Assembly (NCBI GenBank): GCA_021826605.1
Contig: JAKAZF010000217.1
Span: 1-5,752, forward strand
Direction of reading: 5' to 3'
From: Planctomycetota bacterium
GTDB lineage: Bacteria > Planctomycetota > Phycisphaerae > WQYP01
DNA length: 5,752 nt
The translations under genes were made by a program, and so were the position numbers. Under the pieces are notes generated by a model. It was not told where the DNA came from. It did not search any database and saw nothing but the letters and a program-made list of their open reading frames with translations. Numbering within the stretch: position 1 is the stretch's first letter; the number at the start of each line of letters is the position of its first letter. Below are positions 1 to 5,752 of this stretch, piece by piece.

Positions 1-541
1 GCCGCGGCTTTACGGGAGGCTTCAGCAGGTGCATGCCGGCCTGATGTGGCGTGCGTCCACCTTTACGCGCGTTACAATACACGCAGGCACATACCAGATT
101 TTCCCAGATGGTTTTTCCACCCAGGGATCGCGGCACGACGTGGTCAAGCGACAACTCGCTGGTGGGAAATTTGCGGCGGCAATACTGACAAGCGCCATGA
201 TCCCGCGCGTAAATATTGCGGCGATTGAGCTTAACGTCCTGCCGGGGCAGACGATCATAGCCGAGCAGGCGGATAATCCGTGGTACCGCAAGCTCATAGC
301 GCACGGTCCGGACAAAATCATGTGATTCCCGCTCAAACTGGGCTTTGAGCTGGGAAATTTCGGTCCATGATTCGATGTCGTAGGAAAAGTAGTTCCCATT
401 CTCAACGGAAATGACTTCCGCGATATTTTTGCATAGCAGCGTGAAGGCTCGCCGGGCGTTGACAACGCGCACTGCCATATAGAGTCGGTTTAATACCAGC
501 ACGTTGCAGGACAGGCCAGAGGGTGGATAGGTTTCTGCCAC
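1..541 (-). CDS. HNH endonuclease family protein, C-terminus beyond window
   Basis: Reading the minus strand from GTG at 541 gives 180 uninterrupted codons to the window edge. Seen: an N-terminal strand CNVLVLNRLYMAVRVVNARR (residues 12-31), a charged linker, VPRIIRLLGYDRLPR (86-100), then an HNH nuclease core. The core has zinc-binding pairs C118/C121 and C153/C156, the histidine motif LDHVVPR (H134 the likely general base), WENLVC with N148, and CN at 156-157, followed by RKGGRTPHQAG. This is the full zinc-ribbon HNH (McrA-like) signature, so metal-dependent DNA cleavage is expected. The cellular role of this chromosomal family is not established; nothing here pairs it with a methylase or intron. 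The start was chosen because an in-frame TGA lies at 557-559, GTG has GGAG 8 bases upstream, and the next in-frame ATG (residue 22) would cut into the conserved N-terminal strand. Family members usually end shortly after the PVKPR-like segment seen here, so probably only a few residues are missing. It reads in the same direction as the co-polymerase gene but is separated by 185 bases. Confidence 0.9.
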   Translation of the reverse strand, partial: MAETYPPSGLSCNVLVLNRLYMAVRVVNARRAFTLLCKNIAEVISVENGNYFSYDIESWTEISQLKAQFERESHDFVRTVRYELAVPRIIRLLGYDRLPRQDVKLNRRNIYARDHGACQYCRRKFPTSELSLDHVVPRSLGGKTIWENLVCACVYCNARKGGRTPHQAGMHLLKPPVKPR

Positions 542-549
542 GCCAAAGA

Positions 550-553
550 CTCC
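550..553 (-). promoter_or_regulatory. Ribosome binding site for the HNH gene
   Basis: On the minus strand GGAG is followed by 8 bases and then GTG at 541. It supports the GTG start over any downstream ATG. A stronger GGAGG at 571-575 lies further upstream but faces an ATG in another frame. Confidence 0.55.
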
Positions 554-591
554 GAATCAGCATCGTTGGTCCTCCATGATGGCTTTACGGT

Positions 592-612
592 GAAAAAGCA
601 ACAAGCTTTTCC
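592..612 (-). repeat. A/T-rich hairpin upstream of the HNH gene
   Basis: On the minus strand GGAAAAGC and GCTTTTTC form an 8-pair stem (one G-U pair) around a 5-base loop. The T run lies inside the right arm and is followed by ACCG, so it does not look like a classical intrinsic terminator. It could still be a weak 3' end signal for the co-polymerase transcript, 115 bases after its stop, or part of the HNH leader. Confidence 0.35.
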
Positions 613-615
613 AGC

Positions 616-651
616 CGGTTGCCCGCCAGTTGCAACCGCCCATGCGGTCGC
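616..651 (-). repeat. Two overlapping, mutually exclusive hairpins
   Basis: The arm at 632-639 can pair with 644-651 (8 pairs including one G-U in the minus-strand RNA, 4-base loop). The same bases 632-638 can instead pair with 616-622 (7 perfect Watson-Crick pairs, 9-base loop). Only one can form at a time. The shared arm also contains the perfect palindrome GTTGCAAC (629-636). The element sits between the co-polymerase stop and the HNH start; its function is unknown. Confidence 0.5.
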
Positions 652-684
652 AAAGGTCAGGAGTTCCAGCCCAACGTCTGATAC

Positions 685-713
685 ATTGTCATCGGAAGGG
701 GATTTATGTTCAA
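685..713 (-). promoter_or_regulatory. Possible sigma70-type promoter for the HNH gene
   Basis: The minus strand has TTGAAC (713-708), a 17-base spacer, and GACAAT (690-685), each matching four of six consensus positions. Transcription would begin near 678 and give a leader of about 135 bases before the HNH start. Such weak matches occur often by chance; it is listed because the gap needs some promoter if the HNH gene is not co-transcribed. Confidence 0.22.
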
Positions 714-726
714 GTGCCCGTGCATT

Positions 727-2943
727 TTACGCGCCCGGAAGCGATTTATCCGATGGTTTGACCTCAGGCGTTCCCGAACCGGCATATTCAAAGAATGTGC
801 GGTAATTTTGCCGGAAGTAGCCGGCGCTGTATGTTTGCGCGGCATTAAGCACGATGCCAATAAGATTCGCCCGCACCTGGCGCAACTGTTCACGGATACG
901 TCCAACGGTACCCCGGGTAATCATACCTGCCCGCAGTACGGCGATGACCCCATCCACGCGCGAAGCGAGGTTAATGGAATCCGCCACGAATGTCAGCGGC
1001 GCGCCATCAAAAATGACCATATCAAATTGCGTTTTCATCTGTGCCAGAATATCAGGAAACGCGCGATGATCGGTCAGTTCCGTTGGCAATTTGGATCGCG
1101 ATCCGCAACCCAGAACATGCAGCGCCGGAACATCCGGAGATTGTGCAATGGCCTGATCCAGCATGACACGGCCCGCCAGTACGTCAGCCAGACCGACTTC
1201 CGGTACAAAGGGATAAACGCTTTGCATGGTGGGGCGGTAAAAATTGGCATCAACGAGCAGAACTTTCATATCGCTGATGGCAATGCTGTTTGCCAGATTG
1301 CTGGCCACCGTGCTGGCACCACCACCTGGTGAGAAACTCGCCACCAGCAGTGTTTGAATGGGCCGGTCGGATGCGGATGCCGCCAGGCGCCCGCGAATCT
1401 GCCGAAACGATTCAGCCGTCATGGAGGCCGGCGAATTGCGGACGCTCATCATCGGACTGCCGTTAAGCAGCGGATCATCGGCATGGTCTGGAATAAAGCC
1501 CAGAAGCGGCAGCCGCATGACACCTGTAACATCGCGCGGGGTGTTCACACGGGTATTGGTCACTTCTACCAGATAGGCCAGACCAAATGACAGCAGCAGG
1601 CCGAAAACCAGGCCGCCGATGAGAAAATGATCAAGCTTGGGAAAAGACATTTTCTTAGGCGCAATTGCGGAGTTGCGCAACTGCACTTTGGATTCATCAA
1701 TGCTGCGTTGCAGATTCATCATCGTGCTGCGATCGATGAGATGATTCAACAGGCTCTGATTGGTCTTCAAGTTCGCCAGAAGGCTGTCATATTGCTGCAC
1801 GGCGGCGTCCAAATCATGCACCAGCCGCTGTTCCTGCTGAACACGGCGCTGGGTGGAAGCCAGCATGGCCTGGGCAGATTGCATACGGGTTTGTGCGGCC
1901 TGTTGCATTTGCAACCTGGCCCGAACCGTAAGCTTCTGCTTGAGCTGTTCAATTTGCCGCTCCAGGCTGCTTTCACGAATTTCCAGAGCGATTGTGCCCC
2001 GATAACCGCCACCAAGCGTTTTACTCGAAACCTGAATGGATTGCTTGAGATCCAGCAGATTCAGTTCCAGCTCCCGCAAATTCGGATCATTGTCCACAAC
2101 CTGCTGCATTTCCGGTGAAAGCTGAAGGGTATTGTTGGCAACCTGCTGTTTAATTTGTTGATAGGCCGCCTCGGATTCCTTGGCGCGAATTTCCGATTGA
2201 ATCTCAAAGGTGTTGAGTGTGGCCAGAGTATTGGCCAGAACCGTATGCTGCTCAATTAAACCTGGAACATCATGGGCTACACGGAAAGTCTCCACTCGGG
2301 CCGTCAACGCCTCAACTTTCGCCTGCATGTTGGCTTCCGCCGCGGCGACACTTTGAGCTTCCCGGGATAATTGTGACCGCTCCTGATCGCGCACATAATT
2401 GAGATAAACCGTGCTGACAGAGTTGACCAGATCCGCCGTTTCCTGCGGATTATGCCACGACATGCTTACCTCGAACAAGTTGGTATGTGGAATCGGCGCC
2501 ACCACCAGAGCTTTTCGCAAGGAGTCCATCGGATCTTCCGAGTGGGCAGTCAGCCAGGAACTTTTTTCAGATGGTATTTTGGAGCTTTGCTGAAATGCGT
2601 TGGTCTGCAAAGCCGTTTGCAGAACGTCCGGACTGCGAACCAGCACCACCTGGCTGTTAATAAAGCGGCTTACGCCGGCATCAGCGGCATAGACGTTATT
2701 CTGCCGGGAATTCAACGGGTTTGGCAGATTGGGCCGTACTTCAAAAATCGAGTACGCCGTCCAGCGCGGATCATATTGCCGGAATGCCAGGAAAAGGGCT
2801 CCTCCGACTACCAGTCCCAGTAACGTGCCCAACAGTATCAGCCACTTGTACCGGCGCAGAATAAAACCCAGTTTTGGGCCGGTTGACAGATTGTTTTGAT
2901 CCGGTACTGATCCGGCCAGGGCAAGCGCGTTTGATTGCGTCAT
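727..2943 (-). CDS. Wzc/GumC-like polysaccharide co-polymerase with degenerate CpsD-type kinase domain
   Basis: Complete gene of 738 residues, ATG to TAA, with GAGG 6 bases before the start. Expected role: an inner-membrane PCP-2a protein that oligomerises around the Wzy/Wzx/export machinery and controls chain length or secretion of an exopolysaccharide or capsule. Seen: a short cytoplasmic N-terminus; membrane segment about 34-54; Wzz-type periplasmic domain; long Gln/Ala-rich coiled-coil region about 185-420; an AIAPKKMSFP proline motif before membrane segment about 438-459 (GNVR/Wzz C-terminal type); then a cytoplasmic P-loop domain. The domain keeps EX2RX2R (E511, R514, R517), which mediates ring assembly in bacterial tyrosine kinases. 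Its Walker A reads SPGGGAST (538-545) with Ala543 where Lys is expected. Walker A' is VLLVDANFYRP, with D565 kept but Asn567 for the second Asp. Walker B is VIFDGAP with D646 kept. The tail has four tyrosines (705, 709, 714, 720). Membership of the family is secure; that it is a pseudokinase is inference. It probably belongs with the upstream TPR gene, though the 163-base gap suggests its own promoter. Confidence 0.9.
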   Translation of the reverse strand: MTQSNALALAGSVPDQNNLSTGPKLGFILRRYKWLILLGTLLGLVVGGALFLAFRQYDPRWTAYSIFEVRPNLPNPLNSRQNNVYAADAGVSRFINSQVVLVRSPDVLQTALQTNAFQQSSKIPSEKSSWLTAHSEDPMDSLRKALVVAPIPHTNLFEVSMSWHNPQETADLVNSVSTVYLNYVRDQERSQLSREAQSVAAAEANMQAKVEALTARVETFRVAHDVPGLIEQHTVLANTLATLNTFEIQSEIRAKESEAAYQQIKQQVANNTLQLSPEMQQVVDNDPNLRELELNLLDLKQSIQVSSKTLGGGYRGTIALEIRESSLERQIEQLKQKLTVRARLQMQQAAQTRMQSAQAMLASTQRRVQQEQRLVHDLDAAVQQYDSLLANLKTNQSLLNHLIDRSTMMNLQRSIDESKVQLRNSAIAPKKMSFPKLDHFLIGGLVFGLLLSFGLAYLVEVTNTRVNTPRDVTGVMRLPLLGFIPDHADDPLLNGSPMMSVRNSPASMTAESFRQIRGRLAASASDRPIQTLLVASFSPGGGASTVASNLANSIAISDMKVLLVDANFYRPTMQSVYPFVPEVGLADVLAGRVMLDQAIAQSPDVPALHVLGCGSRSKLPTELTDHRAFPDILAQMKTQFDMVIFDGAPLTFVADSINLASRVDGVIAVLRAGMITRGTVGRIREQLRQVRANLIGIVLNAAQTYSAGYFRQNYRTFFEYAGSGTPEVKPSDKSLPGA

Positions 2944-2949
2944 GGTATC

Positions 2950-2953
2950 CCTC
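2950..2953 (-). promoter_or_regulatory. Ribosome binding site for the co-polymerase gene
   Basis: GAGG within AAGAGGG lies 6 bases before ATG at 2943 on the minus strand and fixes that codon as the start. The predicted N-terminus then has a short cytoplasmic lead before the first membrane segment, as expected for the family. Confidence 0.6.
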
Positions 2954-3012
2954 TTAAAGGCTCAAGACGAAACTCACATACAACAGAACAGAGTCGAAGC
3001 TCTATACCTATC

Positions 3013-3040
3013 TTTATACCCGCTTTTACGCCGGTAGCAA
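3013..3040 (-). promoter_or_regulatory. Candidate sigma70-type promoter for the co-polymerase gene
   Basis: The minus strand carries TTGCTA (3040-3035; four of six matches), a 16-base spacer, and TATAAA (3018-3013; five of six matches to TATAAT). Transcription would start near 3006, leaving a leader of about 60 bases before the ATG. The -35 box lies in the loop of an inverted repeat, which could make the promoter sensitive to a repressor or activator. This is a prediction from consensus matching only. Confidence 0.38.
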
Positions 3041-3051
3041 GCGTAAAACGG
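3020..3051. repeat. Inverted repeat overlapping the candidate promoter
   Basis: TTTTACGC at 3024-3031 and GCGTAAAA at 3041-3048 are perfect reverse complements around 9 bases. Three further pairs (3020-3022 with 3049-3051) form if base 3023 is bulged. No T run follows on either strand, so a terminator is unlikely. Its position across the -35 box and spacer of the candidate promoter suits an operator for a dimeric regulator, but no regulator is encoded in the window. Confidence 0.5.
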
Positions 3052-3060
3052 AACTTTACT

Positions 3061-3088
3061 CAAAAATTGACGGCCTATAAACCCCGTC
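3061..3088 (-). terminator. Weak intrinsic-terminator-like hairpin after the TPR gene
   Basis: On the minus strand GACGG (3088-3084) and CCGTC (3073-3069) form a 5-pair stem with a 10-base loop, followed by AATTTTTG. It begins 18 bases after the TPR stop codon. The short stem and large loop make it a weak candidate; partial read-through into the co-polymerase gene is possible. Confidence 0.25.
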
Positions 3089-3106
3089 CATCGGCCCGAG
3101 GTTTTC

Positions 3107-5752
3107 TTAGCCTTGGATTTTTTTGAGTAATTCCTGCGCCCGCGGCAGGATTGGATCATGCGTGCTTTGGGCTAATTTAATTCCCTTTTCCAGAATTTCC
3201 ACCGCACGAACTTTATTTTTCTGGGCCACCAGCACTCGCGCCAGATGATAATAGGCTGTGGCCGGCGGATTGTACCGCAGGCTATGTTCCAGCGCATCGG
3301 CCGCACCGCTTAAGTCGCCATTGAGAAAGCGTATCCATCCAAGTGTGTCCAGCACATCGCCGTTCGGCGCAAAACGTCCCGATCCAGCCTGTTTGACCAA
3401 TAGCGTATTGCAGCGTTCAGCATAGGCCAATGCTTTCGCCGGCTGGTGCAGTTTAACGGCCAAAAGATATGCCAAATTATTGAGAATCGCCGGATTATTG
3501 GCGTTGGCCTTCAAAATATCCTGGTAATACCCGCGACACGCGTCATACTCTTTGAGCTGGTAACACGAAAATGCGGCGATTTCCAGGGCGGCATGCCGGA
3601 TAACCGCACTTGGTTTGGCCGCCAATGCGGACTTGGCTGAGGTTAAGCCATCCTGATATTGTTTATTGGCGAACTGAACGACCGCCCGTGCGGCATTCAG
3701 CAAGGCGGGGTCGATTTTGGAACTGGTGCCCAGCTCATCGACAGTTTTAATGATAACATCCAATTTACCGGCAGGTTCGAAATCGGATTGATAAGCTGAC
3801 AGCACAGTAAAGAATTGCGCCGCATTCCCTGCCGTGCGTTTTAAGGCCTGAGAAAAATCATTTGATGATGCGACAAAATTATTGAGTTTGGCATTGGCGT
3901 TGGCACGCTCGATGTACAATTCCACCGCGTCCGGTGAAACCGCCAGCGCCTTGGATGCCACCGCAATCGCGGTGTGCTCATCGCCGGCTGCCTGTAATAC
4001 CTGAACATAAACGATCGCCGCGGAAGTGCTTTGGTTGGCCATCTGGAAGGCGCGCCGGGCGGCCGTTACGGCACTGTTTTTATGTCCGGTCAGCAGATCA
4101 AAGCGTGCCCGCAGCATTACCCATTGTGGACTGGCCGGAAACGCCTGATGCGATTGCGTCAACAATTCATTCAATCGTTGCAACGGTTGCAGCGTTCGCA
4201 GCGATGCCGCGGCATCGCTGGTGTCCGCCGGTGCCAATGCGATATAGCGCTGTGACAAATCAAATAACAGTGTTGCCAATTGCAGCCGTGCCGCCTGATC
4301 GGCCGGAGCGGATGTCAATATTTTGTTGTACTGATAAACCGCCTCGGCAAATTCCCCCGCACCGGCGTATGCCTGCGCAAGTAATTGATCAGCCGCCAGA
4401 TCCGATGAATCGGAAGTCAAAAGCAATTGCAGATCGGCAATGGCTTTGGTGTAATGCGGCTTTGGAGGGGAAAGATCCAGCGTGGCCATATCGTAAAGTG
4501 CATGAGGATCATGAGGGTTAAGCACCAGGGCCTGGGCCAATGTGGTTCTGGCTTTATTCATTTGGCCGGATCGCAGATAGCCAAAGCCTTCAAGCACCAG
4601 AGCCTCTTCATCGGTGGCGTTTTTGGAAAGAATACGCTTCTGCAGTATGGCAATCCCCCTGGCTGGATCGCCCGCCCGGATCAGTGTTTCCGCATAGCGC
4701 AATGTAATCGTGCGGTTGTCCGGCACGGTCTTGTAAAGCCCTGCATATTGTTGCAGCGCAAGTTTGAACTTTCCGGCATTAAAATACATATCTCCCAACC
4801 GCCGCTGAACCGTATGGTGGCCCTTGGGCTGATCCTTCATCGCCGCCTGATATACCTGTACGGCCTGATTGAGATTGCCAGTGTTCTGGTAAAAATCACC
4901 AAGCATCAGCCGGCCGGCAAAGGCGACGGTTTTATTGGGATTCTCCGCCAGTGATTCAAATACCTGCTGCGCGGCGGCTGTATTCTTTTCAAGGACATAA
5001 ATTTCGCCCAATTCTCGGGCCAGTTGCAGATTATCCGGCTGGCTCTTGCGGGCTTTACGCAGAATCGCCACGGCATGGGAAGGTTCTTTCACCCGCATAT
5101 ACAGCAGTGCCAGTCTTGCAATATTGTTTAAATCGGCGGGATTCGTCTTGTAGATGGCAAGACGACGCTTGATTTCCGGGCCAGGTTTGCCATACAGATC
5201 CGCAAACTGATAATGCCAGTTTTCCAGTTGGGTATCAAGTGGATAATACGCCAGGCCCTGATTCACCAGATCTCTGGCATGTTGAATATCCGCAGGCTCA
5301 TTGGTTTGCAGATAATGTTGCACCAATGCGGTCAGCGCATCAAGATCATCCGGCTTGGCCTCCAAGGCTCCGGTTAACGCATTAACACCGTCGCGCACAT
5401 TTCCGGATGAAAGCAATGCAATGCCATAAAACGTTTTGATATTCGCATTATCCGGATGTTTTTTCAATACGGCGGACAGCGTTTTGGCGGCGCTGGCGGA
5501 ATTTCCCTGGGCAATCTGCAGTTGGGCTTTTAAAAAGGCTCCGTTGTATCCGTCCGCATTGAGGTCCGCACCACGCTGTGCCAATGTGGCGGCGAGCTTG
5601 AAATTCTTCTGTGCGATGGCTACGCGAAACTGAGATTCCAGAATCTGCGTGTTATTCGGATGCGCTTTCGCAAGGGGATCCAGAACCTGTGCGGCTTTGG
5701 CCTTATCGCCTGATGAGAGATAAAACCGGCTCATGAGCAGTCCGCGCTCTAT
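3107..5752 (-). CDS. Large TPR-repeat protein, probable exopolysaccharide assembly/export factor, N-terminus beyond window
   Basis: An open frame runs from the window edge to TAA at 3107-3109. The ATG at 5732-5734 gives 875 residues, but six sense codons precede it and the helix IERGLLMSRFYLSSGDKAKA spans it, so that ATG is probably internal and the true start lies outside. Seen: about twenty degenerate 34-residue helix-turn-helix units with typical TPR spacing (small residue at the first helix, Tyr/Leu mid-helix, Gly-Asp or Gly-Asn turns, Ala-rich second helix, Pro before the next unit), e.g. YGIALLSSGNVRDGVNAL and LGDFYQNTGNLNQAVQVY. The best conserved units are C-terminal: NNLAYLLA (752-759), LDTLGWIRFLNGD (795-807) and the YYHLARVLVAQ segment. 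There is no catalytic domain, so it should act as a protein-binding scaffold. TPR proteins of this size beside a Wzc-like gene recall PrsT of exosortase/PEP-CTERM exopolysaccharide loci, and more distantly the TPR parts of BcsC, PgaA or PelB. Whether it is a lipoprotein cannot be seen because the signal region is missing. The precise family is uncertain. Confidence 0.85.
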   Translation of the reverse strand: MERGLLMSRFYLSSGDKAKAAQVLDPLAKAHPNNTQILESQFRVAIAQKNFKLAATLAQRGADLNADGYNGAFLKAQLQIAQGNSASAAKTLSAVLKKHPDNANIKTFYGIALLSSGNVRDGVNALTGALEAKPDDLDALTALVQHYLQTNEPADIQHARDLVNQGLAYYPLDTQLENWHYQFADLYGKPGPEIKRRLAIYKTNPADLNNIARLALLYMRVKEPSHAVAILRKARKSQPDNLQLARELGEIYVLEKNTAAAQQVFESLAENPNKTVAFAGRLMLGDFYQNTGNLNQAVQVYQAAMKDQPKGHHTVQRRLGDMYFNAGKFKLALQQYAGLYKTVPDNRTITLRYAETLIRAGDPARGIAILQKRILSKNATDEEALVLEGFGYLRSGQMNKARTTLAQALVLNPHDPHALYDMATLDLSPPKPHYTKAIADLQLLLTSDSSDLAADQLLAQAYAGAGEFAEAVYQYNKILTSAPADQAARLQLATLLFDLSQRYIALAPADTSDAAASLRTLQPLQRLNELLTQSHQAFPASPQWVMLRARFDLLTGHKNSAVTAARRAFQMANQSTSAAIVYVQVLQAAGDEHTAIAVASKALAVSPDAVELYIERANANAKLNNFVASSNDFSQALKRTAGNAAQFFTVLSAYQSDFEPAGKLDVIIKTVDELGTSSKIDPALLNAARAVVQFANKQYQDGLTSAKSALAAKPSAVIRHAALEIAAFSCYQLKEYDACRGYYQDILKANANNPAILNNLAYLLAVKLHQPAKALAYAERCNTLLVKQAGSGRFAPNGDVLDTLGWIRFLNGDLSGAADALEHSLRYNPPATAYYHLARVLVAQKNKVRAVEILEKGIKLAQSTHDPILPRAQELLKKIQG

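Noticed and set aside
22..465. A 147-codon minus-strand reading frame over the HNH region
   Set aside because: It is in another frame from the HNH gene, has no recognisable motifs, and overlaps a frame with complete zinc and HNH signatures.
1..541. HNH gene as a homing endonuclease or part of an intron or mobile element
   Set aside because: No intron-like structure, terminal repeats, integrase or split host gene is present, and the layout fits the common free-standing chromosomal HNH family.
592..612. Hairpin as a strong Rho-independent terminator of the co-polymerase gene
   Set aside because: The stem is A/T-rich, the T run is part of the stem, and no further T tract follows.
557..643. A 28-codon ORF in the HNH frame, ending at the TGA before the HNH start
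   Set aside because: It lacks a good ribosome-binding site, has no family resemblance, and coincides with the hairpin-forming sequence. A TGA read-through fusion to the HNH gene has no support.
706..1332. A 208-codon plus-strand reading frame
   Set aside because: It lies antisense to the P-loop domain of the co-polymerase and its translation resembles no family I know. The minus-strand protein explains the region.
3934..4521. A 195-codon plus-strand reading frame, and a similar one at 4427-4954
   Set aside because: Both are antisense to the TPR gene, with Pro/Arg/His-rich composition in the first and no domain pattern in either.
3107..5752. Long tandem DNA repeat in the TPR gene
   Set aside because: The periodicity is visible only in the protein; the units are too diverged at the nucleotide level to count as DNA repeats.

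Overview
The window holds three genes, all on the minus strand. In transcription order they are a large tetratricopeptide-repeat (TPR) protein (5' end outside the window), a Wzc/GumC-like polysaccharide co-polymerase with a CpsD-type ATPase domain, and an HNH endonuclease (last codons outside the window). Base composition is moderate, a little above half G+C by eye. The HNH protein has the layout I associate with Planctomycetota (Phycisphaerae and relatives): a VLVLNRLY-type N-terminus, a VPRIIRLLGYDRLPRQ linker, then CxxC, LDHVVPR and CxxCN. The assignment to that phylum comes from memory of the family and is inference. No rRNA, tRNA, CRISPR array, transposase or integrase was seen.

Layout from high to low coordinates. 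5752-3107 is the TPR protein, at least 881 codons with about twenty TPR-like helical pairs; it opens upstream of the window. 3106-2944 is a 163-base gap with a weak terminator-like hairpin, a clear inverted repeat and a plausible sigma70-type promoter for the next gene. 2943-727 is a complete 738-residue inner-membrane co-polymerase with two membrane segments, a long periplasmic coiled-coil region and a cytoplasmic P-loop domain. 726-542 is a 185-base gap with overlapping alternative hairpins and two competing ribosome-binding sites. 541-1 is the HNH endonuclease, starting at GTG.

The TPR and co-polymerase genes look like part of an exopolysaccharide or capsule assembly and export locus, where a large TPR protein often accompanies the chain-length-control protein. 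The HNH gene appears to be an unrelated neighbour at the edge of that locus. The most notable point is that the P-loop domain of the co-polymerase lacks the Walker A lysine (alanine instead) and has weakened Walker A' and B motifs, yet keeps the EX2RX2R oligomerisation motif and a C-terminal tyrosine cluster. This suggests a pseudokinase that works as a structural or regulatory co-polymerase. I found no convincing wholly new system; the two intergenic leaders are the least explained stretches.
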